The notes: generated by a model from the sequence alone, not told the origin. Numbered from the stretch's first letter, positions 45,073-55,138 are shown. The stretch: DNA of 64,000 bases from Caballeronia choica (GCF_001544535.1 NZ_FCON02000003.1:102926-166925); one strand, 5' to 3'. Translations and numbers: made by a program.

Positions 45073-47358
45073 TCAAGCCGGGGACCATGGACCGGGCGTT
45101 GTCGCCGACTTCCGATCCCGGTTGGACGATCCGGGAGGTCGGGCACGATCCGCTACGTGAAAATAGCCGAGGGGCGCGCTTCGCAATCAGCAACGGCTTT
45201 CTCGGGGTGCGCGGGGCCCGCGCGATACACCACGGCGGGCGATGGGTCGCAAAGTCGCGCACATTGGTTGCCGGGCTGTTCGATACACCCGACGAAGCGC
45301 AGGGCATACCGGTACTGGTCGCGACGCCAGATTGGACTCACGTCCGGATGATGCTTCAAGGAAAGCCGCTGGTGCACTGGCCCGGTGATGAGTCTTCGCA
45401 GCAGCGCATCCTGGACATGTGGCGTGGCGCTCTGCTCACGGAAAGTCGTTTGTTGAATGCCTCGGCCATCGGTGTTCGCTTTCAAACTCTGCACCTCGCC
45501 TCTCTCAGCCAACGCGCAATAGCATTGCAACTCATCCAGTTAGAGATTGAAGAGGGCGGAGTCGACGTCACGCTTGAAGCATCCTTTGAACGGCTGGACA
45601 ACGGTCTTTTACCGGAGCGCGTCGAGCAGGATCTCGGCGTATGGCATGCGATATCTTCCAATAGACGTCTCGCGATAGCTGCTGCGTTGTCACTCCGGAT
45701 CGACGGCCGTGACGTTCCTGCAACCCTGTGCAGCCCGTTTCGCTGGTCATGGACCTGGAGGTCGCGCGAAGGCCAAATCGGCTGCCTGGAACGTCTGGTG
45801 GCCGTGACGCGGAGCGATACCACAGACGCCGACCCGGCCAGCGACGCACGACACGCGCTCGGCATCGCACAGGAACAAGGCTGGTCTGGGGTAGTGGCCG
45901 CGCATGAGGCTGCCTGGGCAAGCCGCTGGCGCCGCAGCGAAGTCGTAGTCGAAGGCGATGCCGGCGCTCAGCAGGCGTTGCGCTTCGCTCTCTACCACCT
46001 GAATGGCGCAGCCAATCCTGATGACGAGCGCGTCTCCATCTCGGCGCGAGCATTGACCGGCGACGACTATCGCGGACATGTGTTTTGGGATACCGAAATT
46101 TATCTGCTGCCGTTCTATATCCTCACTTGGCCCGAAGCGGCGCGGGCCCTGCTCATGTATCGGTTTCACACGCTGGATGGCGCCCGAGCAAAAGCGGCCC
46201 GGATGGGCTGGCGAGGCGCCCTTTACGCCTGGGAGTCAGCTGACAACGGCGACGAGACGACACCCTCGCACGCGATCGGCCCCGATCGCAAGGTCGTTGA
46301 AGTCAAGTGCGGCCAGCAGGAGCAACACATTAGCGCGGACGTCGCCTATGCGGTCTGGCAATACTGGCAGGGAACCGGCGATGATGTCTTTCTGTGCGAT
46401 GTGGGTGCCGAGATTTTGCTTGAAACTGCCCGTTTCTGGTCAAGCCGCGCGCAGCCAGAGGCGGACGGCCGGTGCCACATCCGAGGGGTCATCGGCCCCG
46501 ACGAATACCACGAGTCGATCGACGACAATGCCTTCACCAACGTCATGGCACGCTGGAACATCCAGCGTGCGCTTGACGTGGCCGCATTACTGCGCGCGCG
46601 CTGGCCCGCGCGCTGGACCAATTTGTCAGGTCGCCTGTGCCTGCACGATGGTGAACTGGAACACTGGCGCAGTGTCGCCATGACGATAACGACTGGTTTT
46701 GATCCGGAGACCGGACTCTTCGAGGAATTTGCAGGCTATTTTTTCCCTCGAAGAAATCAAACTCGCCGACTATGCTGGCCGTTCGGTGCCCATCGATGTC
46801 GTGCTTGGCCGAGAGCGCACGCAACGATCCCAAGTCGTCAAGCAGGCCGACGTCGTTGCGCTTTTGGCGTTGCTGCCGGATGAGTTTCCCGGCGATTTGG
46901 GCGTGACGAATTTCGGCTACTACGCGCCGCGTTGCGGCCACGGAAGCTCGCTCAGCCGTGCCATGCATGGAATCGTCGCGGCAAGGCTCGGTGACACCGA
47001 AGCCGCGTTGGATTTTTTCCGCGAAACGTCAGCCATCGATCTTGCCGACAGCCACGCGGCTATCGAGGGTGGCGTGCACATCGCGGGACTAGGTGGACTA
47101 TGGCAGATCGCGGTGTTCGGCTTCGCGGGTCTGTCGCTTCACGGTGACTACCTGTCGTTGGACCCAAAGCTGCCAGCGGCATGGCAAAGCCTTGCGATCA
47201 CACTGGAGTGGCGCAAGCGCCGTCTCAGGATCAGGATCGCACAGGCAGCGGACAGCGTCGAGGCGACTCTGGAAGCGGGGGAGCCGATGAAACTCGTCGT
47301 ACGCGGCAAAGAGTTCGAGTTGACGCCCGCGCAGACACCCCAAATGTCGAAAGGCTAA
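45069..47358 (+). pseudogene. GH65 disaccharide phosphorylase with +1 frameshift
   Basis: Glycoside hydrolase family 65 protein (trehalose, kojibiose or maltose phosphorylase type) of about 760 residues. The first frame runs from GTG 45069 (or ATG 45087) to about 46744. It includes YRGHVFWDTEIYLLPF and IGPDEYHESIDDN, whose Glu is the usual catalytic acid. At FAGYF the frame breaks: a T6 run at 46739-46744 has one T too many. The second frame then continues FSLEEIKLADYAG to 47358 with VKQADVVALL and YAPRCGHGSSLS, the phosphate-binding part. Deleting one T restores one clean protein. It could be a real mutation, slippage-controlled, or a sequencing artefact. Confidence 0.82.
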
Positions 47359-48048
47359 TGTCCGGTCCCGGCCCGGCCGCGATTGTTGTCATCGATGAGG
47401 CTGCGACGCCTGAACATTCTCTCGATCTCGACGACGAAGACCACGCCGAGGAAGGAGATAAGCAGTCAGTTCCGCGCGTTGTTACTTCCCCGCGGCGATG
47501 CACACGCGCGCTCGATCCGCCAGCGTCATGCAAGGCCGCATGGGTTAGCACGCTCGCGGAGCTACGTCGGGAGAACGTTCATCTGCATGACGGCGTTTCG
47601 GAGGGGGAATTCGTCGCAATGCGAATCGCCCCTGACAATACACTTGGCATGCCCACGCTCATTGCTTCCGTCCATTAAGATCAATATTCGCGTTGGGGCA
47701 ATGCCGGCGCCGGAGAACGACGGGGTAAACTACCTCCAAATCCCTATTAACTTTTTTTTGAAAGTCCCACCTGACGCCGTGCGGGGTCCGACCGCGACGG
47801 ACATTTTAAAGGCGTCCCGCGAGGTGAGCGGCGGTGTCCCCCGCAGACTTGCGACGGAATAAGGGATTGTCGATTCGAGGGGCGTAGAGTCGTTCGGAAA
47901 GGCGTTGGCATTAAGTCTGCGTAATGCAAACGGTACTTTGATAAGGTGCCTGTGGATTACCCAGGCTTGACTGAGCGGCGCAGCCGTGGAGGGACCGCAG
48001 CACTGCGGCGCCGATATCAACGCGCCCTCCGATTTGCAAACGCTCGAT
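47359..48048. other. Gene-free stretch between GH65 and the universal stress protein
   Basis: About 690 bp. Short frames occur on the + strand (for example one ending GMPTLIASVH near 47675) without a recognised family, perhaps remnants of a lost gene. A T8 run lies at 47750-47757. No FNR-like site is seen. Confidence 0.4.
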
Positions 48049-48888
48049 CTAATTGGACATAAGCACTGGAACCTGCGTGGCCTCCAGCACCGTCCGGGTG
48101 GCACCGCCCAGTATCAATTCATGCCACCGCGAATGACCGTAGGCGCCCATGACGATTAGATTCGCACCGAATTCGGATCCAAACGACAACAGGTTTTCGC
48201 CGGTCCGCGCACCGTCTTTTACATTAATCTCGCTATACTCGACTCGCGCACCCTGCCTTGCGAGCGCTGCGACGAGGTCTAAACCACGAGCGTGAGGGCC
48301 TCGACGCTTATCGGCCTCGCCGACTATCGTAATCATGACGGTTCGCTTTGCGAGCTGCAAAAACGGCAGCGCATCATGAACTGCTCTCGTCGCTTCGCGG
48401 CTATCATCCCAGGCCACAAGGACCTTAGCGCCAACGGGATTCATCGCACCGGTGTGCGGGACAACCAACACTGGTCTGCCGGCGGATAGCACCAATTGCT
48501 CTGGATAGCGATCGGCAAGATAAGCCTCGGGGTCGTCCGGGTCGTGTTGACCGGTGATAGTCAAGTCCGCGCAGCGCGAATAGCGCGAAAGCGAAATGGG
48601 CGCGTACCTCTCCTTGGCGACCCAATTACCCGCCACTTTCGTCTGGGCAAGCCTGGACCGAAACATGTTCTCGACCCTCGCCCGACGTTCGATGCAGGTT
48701 TGTTCAAACGATGTGCAATATCGCTCCGCACCCGACCGTTCATAATAGAATCTAGGATCCAGCGTGAAGTCCGAGTAGACACCAGTCAGATGCGCGCCGA
48801 AATGCCTCGCAAGATGCAGGGCGTAGTCGATCCGCGCAGCGGTGCGCTTACTTGTGTCCAGTTGCACGACGATAGTTTTGTAGCTCAT
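48049..48888 (-). CDS. Universal stress protein, two USP domains
   Basis: A 279-residue tandem UspA-type protein. The first domain begins YKTIVVQLD and the second KVLVAWDDSREATRA near residue 153. The ATP-binding loop GAYGHSRWHELILGGAT of the second domain is intact (about residues 250-266), while the corresponding loop of the first domain is degenerate. ATG 48888 is chosen from the family start (MSYKTIVV). An FNR-like box lies 63 bp upstream with a -10-like TAGACT at class-II spacing. USPs of this kind are strongly induced in anoxic Burkholderia and help survival. Confidence 0.88.
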   Translation of the reverse strand: MSYKTIVVQLDTSKRTAARIDYALHLARHFGAHLTGVYSDFTLDPRFYYERSGAERYCTSFEQTCIERRARVENMFRSRLAQTKVAGNWVAKERYAPISLSRYSRCADLTITGQHDPDDPEAYLADRYPEQLVLSAGRPVLVVPHTGAMNPVGAKVLVAWDDSREATRAVHDALPFLQLAKRTVMITIVGEADKRRGPHARGLDLVAALARQGARVEYSEINVKDGARTGENLLSFGSEFGANLIVMGAYGHSRWHELILGGATRTVLEATQVPVLMSN

Positions 48889-48950
48889 TGCTGGATTTCC
48901 CGTCGGATTGGCCAAACATTTCAAGTCTAGGACGCATCCGTTGCTCTGGC

Positions 48951-48964
48951 CTGACCCAGATCAA
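48951..48964 (-). promoter_or_regulatory. FNR/ANR-like box upstream of the universal stress gene
   Basis: On the minus strand TTGATCTGGGTCAG, eight of ten consensus bases. TAGACT (minus strand, 48924-48929) is a -10-like hexamer at the expected distance. Confidence 0.65.
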
Positions 48965-49066
48965 ACGGTACGGAACGGAGGGCCGATCCGATGCCATACG
49001 TCTCGCGATGGCATTTACGGTGATCGATCCCTCGGTTGGGTGGAAGCCGGCGGTGATCGGAATCAA

Positions 49067-49080
49067 TTGACCCATATCAA
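49067..49080 (+). promoter_or_regulatory. FNR/ANR-like box upstream of a small membrane protein
   Basis: TTGACCCATATCAA, nine of ten consensus bases of TTGAT-N4-ATCAA. TAAGCT at 49103-49108 is a -10-like hexamer that would place the start near 49115, about 41 bp from the box centre (class II). Confidence 0.72.
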
Positions 49081-49145
49081 TCGCGCGTCCTCGCTTCGCA
49101 CCTAAGCTGACTACATCTTGATTCCAGCCCTCTGAGGAGCACTGC

Positions 49146-49391
49146 ATGTTTAAGCGACTCGTTTTTCTTGTCCTTCTTGCGTTGCCGGGAGCATTCCTCG
49201 TTTTGACAGTTGTGAGCATCCATCCGCGTTATCGCGGGCAGGTTATTCAGCTCGCTGGCTTGCCCGCCGCGATCTCGCTGCTTGGTCGGACGTACCGCCG
49301 ATTTCGGGGGCGAATAGATGACACGACAGGCCTTCCGACGGCCGTCCGAGTTCGTAAAACGGCCGGCACAGCAAGATTGCGGACGATCTAG
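49146..49391 (+). CDS. Small membrane protein (81 aa)
   Basis: A short protein with one N-terminal hydrophobic helix (LVFLVLLALPGAFLVLTVVS, residues 5-24) followed by a basic tail. GAGGAG eight bases before the ATG and an FNR-like promoter 66 bp upstream support it as a real gene. No family is recognised. It may be a small low-oxygen-induced membrane peptide. Confidence 0.6.
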   Translation: MFKRLVFLVLLALPGAFLVLTVVSIHPRYRGQVIQLAGLPAAISLLGRTYRRFRGRIDDTTGLPTAVRVRKTAGTARLRTI

Positions 49392-49508
49392 GTGGCGCGA
49401 AGCGCAACGACAAAAGTGTCTAGCGGTTATCGCGCCGCCATTCTCTCATAGGAAGGCGCCGGGTTCGCAGGCGCAGGATGGCCCTGTTCACTCATCTCCG
49501 AGGGCCGT

Positions 49509-50095
49509 ATGCGACGCCTCGTCTGCAGCGGTATCACCTGGGCGTTGCTGTGTCTTGCCGGCTGCTCGGCGGAGCCGCCCAATCTGAACCCGCGCGCGCC
49601 GGCACCCCTCGTCACGGGGCCTGTCGATTTTCCCCGTTATATGGGGCGTTGGTATGTGATCGCAAACATTCCGTATGTGGGCGAGCATGACTACGTCGGC
49701 AGCTACGCGCAACGGACGCTGCGCGATGACGGATTGATTGACGATGCCTTCCTCGGGCGCAGATATGGGTTCGACTAGCCCGAAACGGGGAGCAAGTTCG
49801 TTGCGAGCGCCGTACCGGGTACTCAAAACGCGATATGGCGAGTCCGCCTGTTTTGGCCCTTCGACATGACGCTTCTCACGCTCTGCGTTGATCCAGATTA
49901 CGAATATACGATTCGCGGTTTTCCGGACAAGAGTCTGGGGTGGATATTGTCAAGGCGACAGGACATGAGCGACGAGACCCTATCGCTATCTGTTACCACG
50001 ACTCGACGTGATGGGCTATGACACTTCTCTCAAGCGTGTGCCGCAGCGCCTGGATCAACTCGGAACGCCCGGATTCCAGTCGCCTTGGTCAGGCA
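49509..50095 (+). pseudogene. blc: Outer-membrane lipocalin (Blc-type) pseudogene
   Basis: A bacterial lipocalin with a lipoprotein signal peptide (lipobox LAGC near residue 19) and the lipocalin signature GRWYVIANIPY near 47. An in-frame TAG stops it after 89 residues (49776-49778). Reading past the stop, the frame continues as an ordinary lipocalin (WRVRLFWPFDMTLLTLCVDPDYEY, GFPDKSLGWILSR). A second break near 50000 shifts the C-terminus (GYDTSLKRVPQRLDQLG) to another frame. Two independent lesions indicate a dead gene. In other genera Blc binds lipids during envelope stress. Confidence 0.8.
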
Positions 50096-50441
50096 AGACC
50101 AATCCGACTCGCCTCGAACGTTTCGTGGCACTTCAAAAGCTATGCCGCCTTGACCGCGTGCTCGGATGACGACTACGCGCGTGCGCTTGGTTCCCGAAGA
50201 CTCACGCGCGACCTGCCGTGGAGACTGGCATCAGTCAGCGCTTGCCTCGGTGTAGGGCGATTCCTACAAGGCCTGCCATATTCCCACGGCGATATCCGCT
50301 ACGGCTGATTGGTTTCATGCCAGGCGCGACCGATACTGGAATCACGCAACCGAGCCGCGATGCATCCGCCGACAAAATCCGGGCGCATCCCAGATGGCTC
50401 GCTGTATCAATCCCGTGCTGAAAGGCGGGGGAGGAATCGAC
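50096..50441. other. Intergenic stretch after the lipocalin pseudogene
   Basis: About 345 bp without a recognisable gene. The lipocalin frame may run on for about 70 bp. No regulatory site is evident. Confidence 0.4.
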
Positions 50442-50867
50442 ATGGCTAGCCAACGATTTTTGTCGGAGCAGGACATTTTCGATCGTGTGGTCGACCACCT
50501 GTTTGCGCAGCGCGGTGCCGCGCTGCTGCCCAGGGGCGGCGCCGCCTATCGAGGCGGCTGCGGCGGCTGCCCGATCGGCAATTTTATCCGGCCGGCCGAC
50601 TATATGACCGCAATCGAGGGCGTGCCGGTCCGCTTTCTCAATCCGGATGCCGGCGGCAGACCCTCCTATATGGACATCGGCATCAAAGCGCTGCGCCGCG
50701 CATTGCTGCGAGCGCGAATCAACGTGGATGATCCGCACACGGTCGACCTGCTTAGCTGTCTTCAAAACGTGCATGACGTCTTCGGGGTCTGCGAATGGCG
50801 CGAAAGACTGTATTCGATTGCGAGGCAGTTCGGTTTGAACGGCGCGTTGCTCCAACGGACTGCATGA
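50442..50867 (+). CDS. Hypothetical protein with GGCGGC motif
   Basis: A 141-residue soluble protein that starts at ATG 50442 after GGGGGAGGAA. A Gly/Cys cluster AYRGGCGGCPIGNFIRPADY lies at residues ~35-54, and two further Cys occur near 106 and 118. The helical C-terminus ends in ARQFGLNGALLQRTA. The Cys arrangement could bind a metal, but no family is recognised. It precedes the MgtA gene by ~385 bp on the same strand. Confidence 0.6.
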   Translation: MASQRFLSEQDIFDRVVDHLFAQRGAALLPRGGAAYRGGCGGCPIGNFIRPADYMTAIEGVPVRFLNPDAGGRPSYMDIGIKALRRALLRARINVDDPHTVDLLSCLQNVHDVFGVCEWRERLYSIARQFGLNGALLQRTA

Positions 50868-51252
50868 GGGCGCCAGACCTAACCGAGGGCTTGGCGGGCG
50901 ATCTTGACCCCGTTTTTCCGATGTTGGACAGATCGTGTATGTCGGCGGTGTATCCGGGTCGAGGAGATGGAGCGCCACCCGGACCGTGACGTGGGAAGAG
51001 ACCCCGTCGGCCGCGCCGTACAACGACAGCGGGAACGAGCTAAACCTGCCAGTTCAAAGCGGCCATCCGCCTCAGTGCTCCCGCGTTGACATACATCAAT
51101 GGCGAACCGCGCAATCTCCGCGACCCTGTGAACGTCGCGGCGCGATCCGACTGGCCTGCCGCCGTCCGCCCGGCAGAAGCGCTCGCCTTCGCGCTGATTC
51201 GCCTAGCAGCCAGCGGATCCTTCCAACGACACTACTGGTAACCGACAGTACG
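50868..51252. other. Leader region of the P-type ATPase gene
   Basis: About 385 bp. The reading frame is open through most of it but has no protein-like character before 51253. Long leaders of mgtA genes often hold magnesium-sensing structures in other bacteria. I cannot identify a known riboswitch here by eye. Confidence 0.35.
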
Positions 51253-53922
51253 ATGCCTCTTCTTGACTCCAGGTACAGACTCAGTGCCGTGACTACAATC
51301 TTCGGCCGCAAGCACGAATCGCAATCGGCCGTCAGGTCGTCTGCCGCGAGCAGCGAAATTCTGGTCGAGTATGCGCGTCTGGAGCCCGCGGATGTGTTGC
51401 AACGGCTGTACAGCGCGCCAGAAGGTCTTGCTTTCGGCGAGGCAGAGCAGCGCTTGCGCGCCGTCGGCCGCAACGAGGTTGCGCGGGCGGAACGTCACAC
51501 GATCGTCGGCGAACTCCTCAATCGATCGATCAATCCATTGAACCTGCTCTTACTGTCGCTTGCCGCGGCCAGCTACTTCCTCGGCGATCGGCACGCGTCG
51601 AGCCTGATTGTCATAATGGTCGTGTTGAGCATTACGCTGGGCTTTCTTCAGGAGCACCGCTCGAACAAGGCAGCCGATGCGCTGCGCCGGATGGTGCTGA
51701 CGACTGCCACGGTGCGCCGGTGCGGGCAGGGTGACGTACAAGACCATATCGAAGTGCCGATCGAGCAGGTGGTTCCGGGCGATATCGTGCTGCTGTCGGC
51801 CGGCGACATGGTTCCGGCCGACTTGCGGCTGATTTCTGCGAAAGACCTGTTCATGAATCAGTCGACTCTCACGGGCGAGGCGATGCCGATCGAAAAATTC
51901 GCGCACGCCAGTCCCGGCGCCGCCGATACGCAGTTCGACTTGCCGAATATCTGCTTTACGGGCAGCGCGGTTCTGAGCGGGATCGGCTGTGGCGTCGTGG
52001 TGCTCACCGGGTCACGAACGGCTTTCGGCCACGTCGCGGGCATGATCGCGGCGCAACGCGTTCTGACGAGTTTTGACAAGGGCATCACGCGATTCACCTG
52101 GATGATGATCGGCCTGATTCTGGTCATGGTTCCCCTTGTCTTTACAATCAACGGACTGACGAAGGGGGACTGGTTCGAGGCCTTGCTCTTCGCCGTAGCC
52201 GTCGCAGTTGGGCTTACGCCGGAGATGCTTCCGATGATCGTGACGGTCAATCTGGCGAAGGGCGCAATTGCGATGTCGCGCAAGAAGGTGATCGTCAAGC
52301 GTCTCAACGCCATCCAGAACTTCGGTGCGATGGACGTGCTTTGTACCGATAAGACCGGGACGCTGACGCAAGATCGCATCATCCTCAAGCGCCACCTCGA
52401 TGTGCACGGCGACGAATCAGATAAGGTTCTTGAATATGCCTATCTGAACAGCCTCTATCAGTCCGGCCTCAAGAACTTGCTCGATGTTGCCGTGCTCAAG
52501 CACGTCGAGCTCGAAGAGCAACTCAAGGTTCATGAGCAATACAAGAAAATCGACGAGATGCCGTTCGACTTCGAGCGCCGTCGGATGTCGGTTGTGCTCG
52601 CGCGCGGTGACGGTGCACACATCCTGATCTGTAAAGGAGCGGTCGAGGAGATTTTTTCGGTCTGCACGCGATATGCCGTCGGAGGCGAGGAAGGCTTGCT
52701 CGATGAAAGCCACTTCCCCGAAGCGAAGGAAACCACGGCCAGGCTCAACGCAGATGGCTTCCGGGTCGTGGCGGTCGCTTATAAGGCGATACCGCCGGAA
52801 CAGGCCGCGTATGGCGTTGCCGACGAGTGCGACCTGACTCTGCTCGGCTACATCGCATTCCTTGACCCTCCGAAGGAAACCTGCGCGGCTGCGATTTCAG
52901 CCCTGAGGGCGAGCGGCGTGCAGATAAAGATCCTCACCGGGGACAACGACATTGTCACACGTAAGATTTGCCATGAGGTCGGCATTCTTGTGGACCGCGT
53001 CGTTCTCGGCAAGGAACTCGAATCGTTATCGGCGGCGCAACTCCAGGACCTGGCGGAGACCGCTTCCGTTTTTGCCAAGGTATCGCCTTCGCAGAAGGCC
53101 GCGATCATCGACGCACTGCATGGAAAAGGGCATGTTGTCGGCTTCCTGGGTGATGGCATCAATGACGGGCCGGCGCTCAAGGCGGCGGACGTCGGCGTGT
53201 CGGTCGACAGCGCCGTGGACATCGCCAAGGAGTCGGCCGACATCATCCTCCTCGAGAAAAGCCTCGCGGTGCTCGGCGACGGAGTGCGCGAGGGTCGAAA
53301 GGTGTTCGGCAACATCACGAAGTATATAAAGATGGGCGCGAGTTCGAATTTCGGCAACATGTTCAGTGTGCTCGGTGCCAGCGCCATCCTGCCATTCCTG
53401 CCCATGGCACCGATCCAGGTTCTGACCAACAACCTGCTCTATGACTTCTCACAAACGACGATCCCGACAGATAACGTCGACCCGGAGTATCTTGCGGTGC
53501 CGCGGCGATGGGACATCGGCAACCTCATGAAATTCGTGCTGGTGATTGGGCCAATCAGCTCGATATTCGATTACGCCACTTATTTCATGATGCTTCATTT
53601 CTTCAAGGCGTGGGACAACCCCGCCCTGTTTCAGACCGGCTGGTTCGTCGAATCGCTGCTGACCCAGACGCTTATTATCCACATCATCCGCACGGCCAAA
53701 GTGCCGTTCTTCGAGAGCCGGGCGAGCGGTGCGCTGATCGCGACGAGTTGCATCATCGCGGCCGTGGGCGTTGCGATGCCATTTACTCCGCTTGGCGCCT
53801 TTTTAGGGTTCGTTCCTCTGCCTGCATCATACTGGATGGGTCTTGTGCTTATCCTCGCAAGCTACGCGCTCCTGACGCATGTTATGAAGACATGGTTCGC
53901 CCACCGGTTCGGGCTAAACTAG
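51253..53922 (+). CDS. mgtA: Magnesium-translocating P-type ATPase MgtA
   Basis: P-type (P3B) ATPase for magnesium import, 889 residues. The actuator loop has STLTGEAMPIEKF. The phosphorylation motif is DKTGTLTQD (about residue 373). The nucleotide domain contains LTGDN, and the hinge GDGINDGPALKAADVGVSVD is near residue 633. The MgtA-type C-terminal membrane helices begin with ITKYIKMGASSNFGNMFS. The transport-site segment AVAVGLTPEMLPMIV is in helix 4. ATG 51253 is the first plausible start; its ribosome site is weak. The next gene starts at the base after the stop. Confidence 0.94.
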   Translation: MPLLDSRYRLSAVTTIFGRKHESQSAVRSSAASSEILVEYARLEPADVLQRLYSAPEGLAFGEAEQRLRAVGRNEVARAERHTIVGELLNRSINPLNLLLLSLAAASYFLGDRHASSLIVIMVVLSITLGFLQEHRSNKAADALRRMVLTTATVRRCGQGDVQDHIEVPIEQVVPGDIVLLSAGDMVPADLRLISAKDLFMNQSTLTGEAMPIEKFAHASPGAADTQFDLPNICFTGSAVLSGIGCGVVVLTGSRTAFGHVAGMIAAQRVLTSFDKGITRFTWMMIGLILVMVPLVFTINGLTKGDWFEALLFAVAVAVGLTPEMLPMIVTVNLAKGAIAMSRKKVIVKRLNAIQNFGAMDVLCTDKTGTLTQDRIILKRHLDVHGDESDKVLEYAYLNSLYQSGLKNLLDVAVLKHVELEEQLKVHEQYKKIDEMPFDFERRRMSVVLARGDGAHILICKGAVEEIFSVCTRYAVGGEEGLLDESHFPEAKETTARLNADGFRVVAVAYKAIPPEQAAYGVADECDLTLLGYIAFLDPPKETCAAAISALRASGVQIKILTGDNDIVTRKICHEVGILVDRVVLGKELESLSAAQLQDLAETASVFAKVSPSQKAAIIDALHGKGHVVGFLGDGINDGPALKAADVGVSVDSAVDIAKESADIILLEKSLAVLGDGVREGRKVFGNITKYIKMGASSNFGNMFSVLGASAILPFLPMAPIQVLTNNLLYDFSQTTIPTDNVDPEYLAVPRRWDIGNLMKFVLVIGPISSIFDYATYFMMLHFFKAWDNPALFQTGWFVESLLTQTLIIHIIRTAKVPFFESRASGALIATSCIIAAVGVAMPFTPLGAFLGFVPLPASYWMGLVLILASYALLTHVMKTWFAHRFGLN

Positions 53923-55014
53923 ATGACCGCTCCTTCAATGCAGCCCCGTCCGACGACGAACGGCGATGCCGACCAGGTTTCCCAGCTCGGTGATGCTTGC
54001 ATGGAACACCCAGATATCGGGTTTCTCGAGATCGTCCCCGCGCTCCTCGGCAAGACGTCATTGACGCGCTCGCTGGTTCTCTGGGCAGTCGGGCTAACGG
54101 GCCTATTAACTCTAGTTTTTGTAGTCTTACATTTCGGCTCTCTCGAACGAATCGTCGAACTTGCACGCTCAGCGCGACCCACATGGCTACTGCTGGCGAT
54201 CGTTGTCCAGGGTGGTACTTACGTCAGCGCGGCCTTGGTCTGGCGGCAAGCCCTACGTCGCGCCGGACACCCACGATCGCTTCGAACGCTGATCCCGCTG
54301 GGCATCGCAAAGGTATTTACGGACCAAATGTTGCCTAGCGGCGGGATCAGCGGCACGATGCTGGTCGTAAGCGGCCTCATCCGGCGGCGAGTGCCTGCGG
54401 CGGTTGCCATGGCTGCCATGCTGGCAGGGCTAGTCTCTTATGATATCGCCTATCTGAGCGTGGTAGTCGCGGCCGCCACCATGCTGCGGCTTCACAATCG
54501 CGCCAATCTTCCTCTGCTGATTGGTGTCACCATTTTCGCGATTGTGATGATCGCGATTCCATCTATTGTGCTCGGTCTGAAGCGACTAGGTGACCAGAAG
54601 CCTTTTGCATGGCTGAGTAGGTTGCTCGGCTTGAGCGCTTTGCTTCGGGCTCTTTCCGACGCGCCCACCGACCTTTTGCGCAGCCCGCGGTTGGTAATGC
54701 AGACTGTGGGGCTTCAGCTTGCTATTTTCATGTTTGATACGGTGACCTTTTGGCTCGCGTTCCGCGCAATCGGGTATGGACCCGAGCCGTGGGCGATTTT
54801 CGTGAGTTTTACCATGGCCTCGATGGCTGCGACGATCGGACCTATTCCGCTTGGTTTGGGGACGTTCGAAGCGGCCGCTGTAGGCATGCTTCACCTATTG
54901 GGAGTGCCGATCGAAGCCGCCTTGAGCGGCACGCTCCTATTACGCGGACTGACAGTGTGGCTGCCCATGCTGCCAGGCGTCTTGCTCGCCCGACGCGAGA
55001 TCCACCGCCCTTGA
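53923..55014 (+). CDS. Lysylphosphatidylglycerol-synthase-type integral membrane protein
   Basis: A 363-residue protein with about eight transmembrane helices of the YbhN/UPF0104 family, which corresponds to the flippase-like membrane part of lysylphosphatidylglycerol synthetases without the aminoacyl-transfer domain. Typical are KVFTDQMLPSGGISGTM (about 128-144) and the late segment IGPIPLGLGTFEAAAVGML. It starts immediately after the mgtA stop, so it is probably cotranscribed. It may move lipids or isoprenoid intermediates. The N-terminal 40 residues are hydrophilic. Confidence 0.85.
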   Translation: MTAPSMQPRPTTNGDADQVSQLGDACMEHPDIGFLEIVPALLGKTSLTRSLVLWAVGLTGLLTLVFVVLHFGSLERIVELARSARPTWLLLAIVVQGGTYVSAALVWRQALRRAGHPRSLRTLIPLGIAKVFTDQMLPSGGISGTMLVVSGLIRRRVPAAVAMAAMLAGLVSYDIAYLSVVVAAATMLRLHNRANLPLLIGVTIFAIVMIAIPSIVLGLKRLGDQKPFAWLSRLLGLSALLRALSDAPTDLLRSPRLVMQTVGLQLAIFMFDTVTFWLAFRAIGYGPEPWAIFVSFTMASMAATIGPIPLGLGTFEAAAVGMLHLLGVPIEAALSGTLLLRGLTVWLPMLPGVLLARREIHRP

Positions 55015-55124
55015 GAGCCAGGGTGTCAATCCCGGACCTTCGTGAAAAGGGGTCTGGCCACTTCTACTCCCTATACGTGCCCCGGAGGTCACCGCGTGAA
55101 CCCCACCTGCAGAAAGCGCCAGGG

Positions 55125-55138
55125 TTGACCTGCGTCAA
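55125..55138 (+). promoter_or_regulatory. FNR/ANR-like palindrome upstream of the exporter operon
   Basis: TTGACCTGCGTCAA, perfect TTGAC-N4-GTCAA (eight of ten FNR consensus bases). TACGAT at 55160-55165 is a -10-like hexamer at class-II spacing, predicting transcription of the ABC exporter genes from about 55173. Confidence 0.65.

Noticed and set aside
47359-48048. Open frames suggesting a gene between GH65 and the stress protein
   Set aside because: No frame is continuous or recognisable; at most it is remnant sequence.
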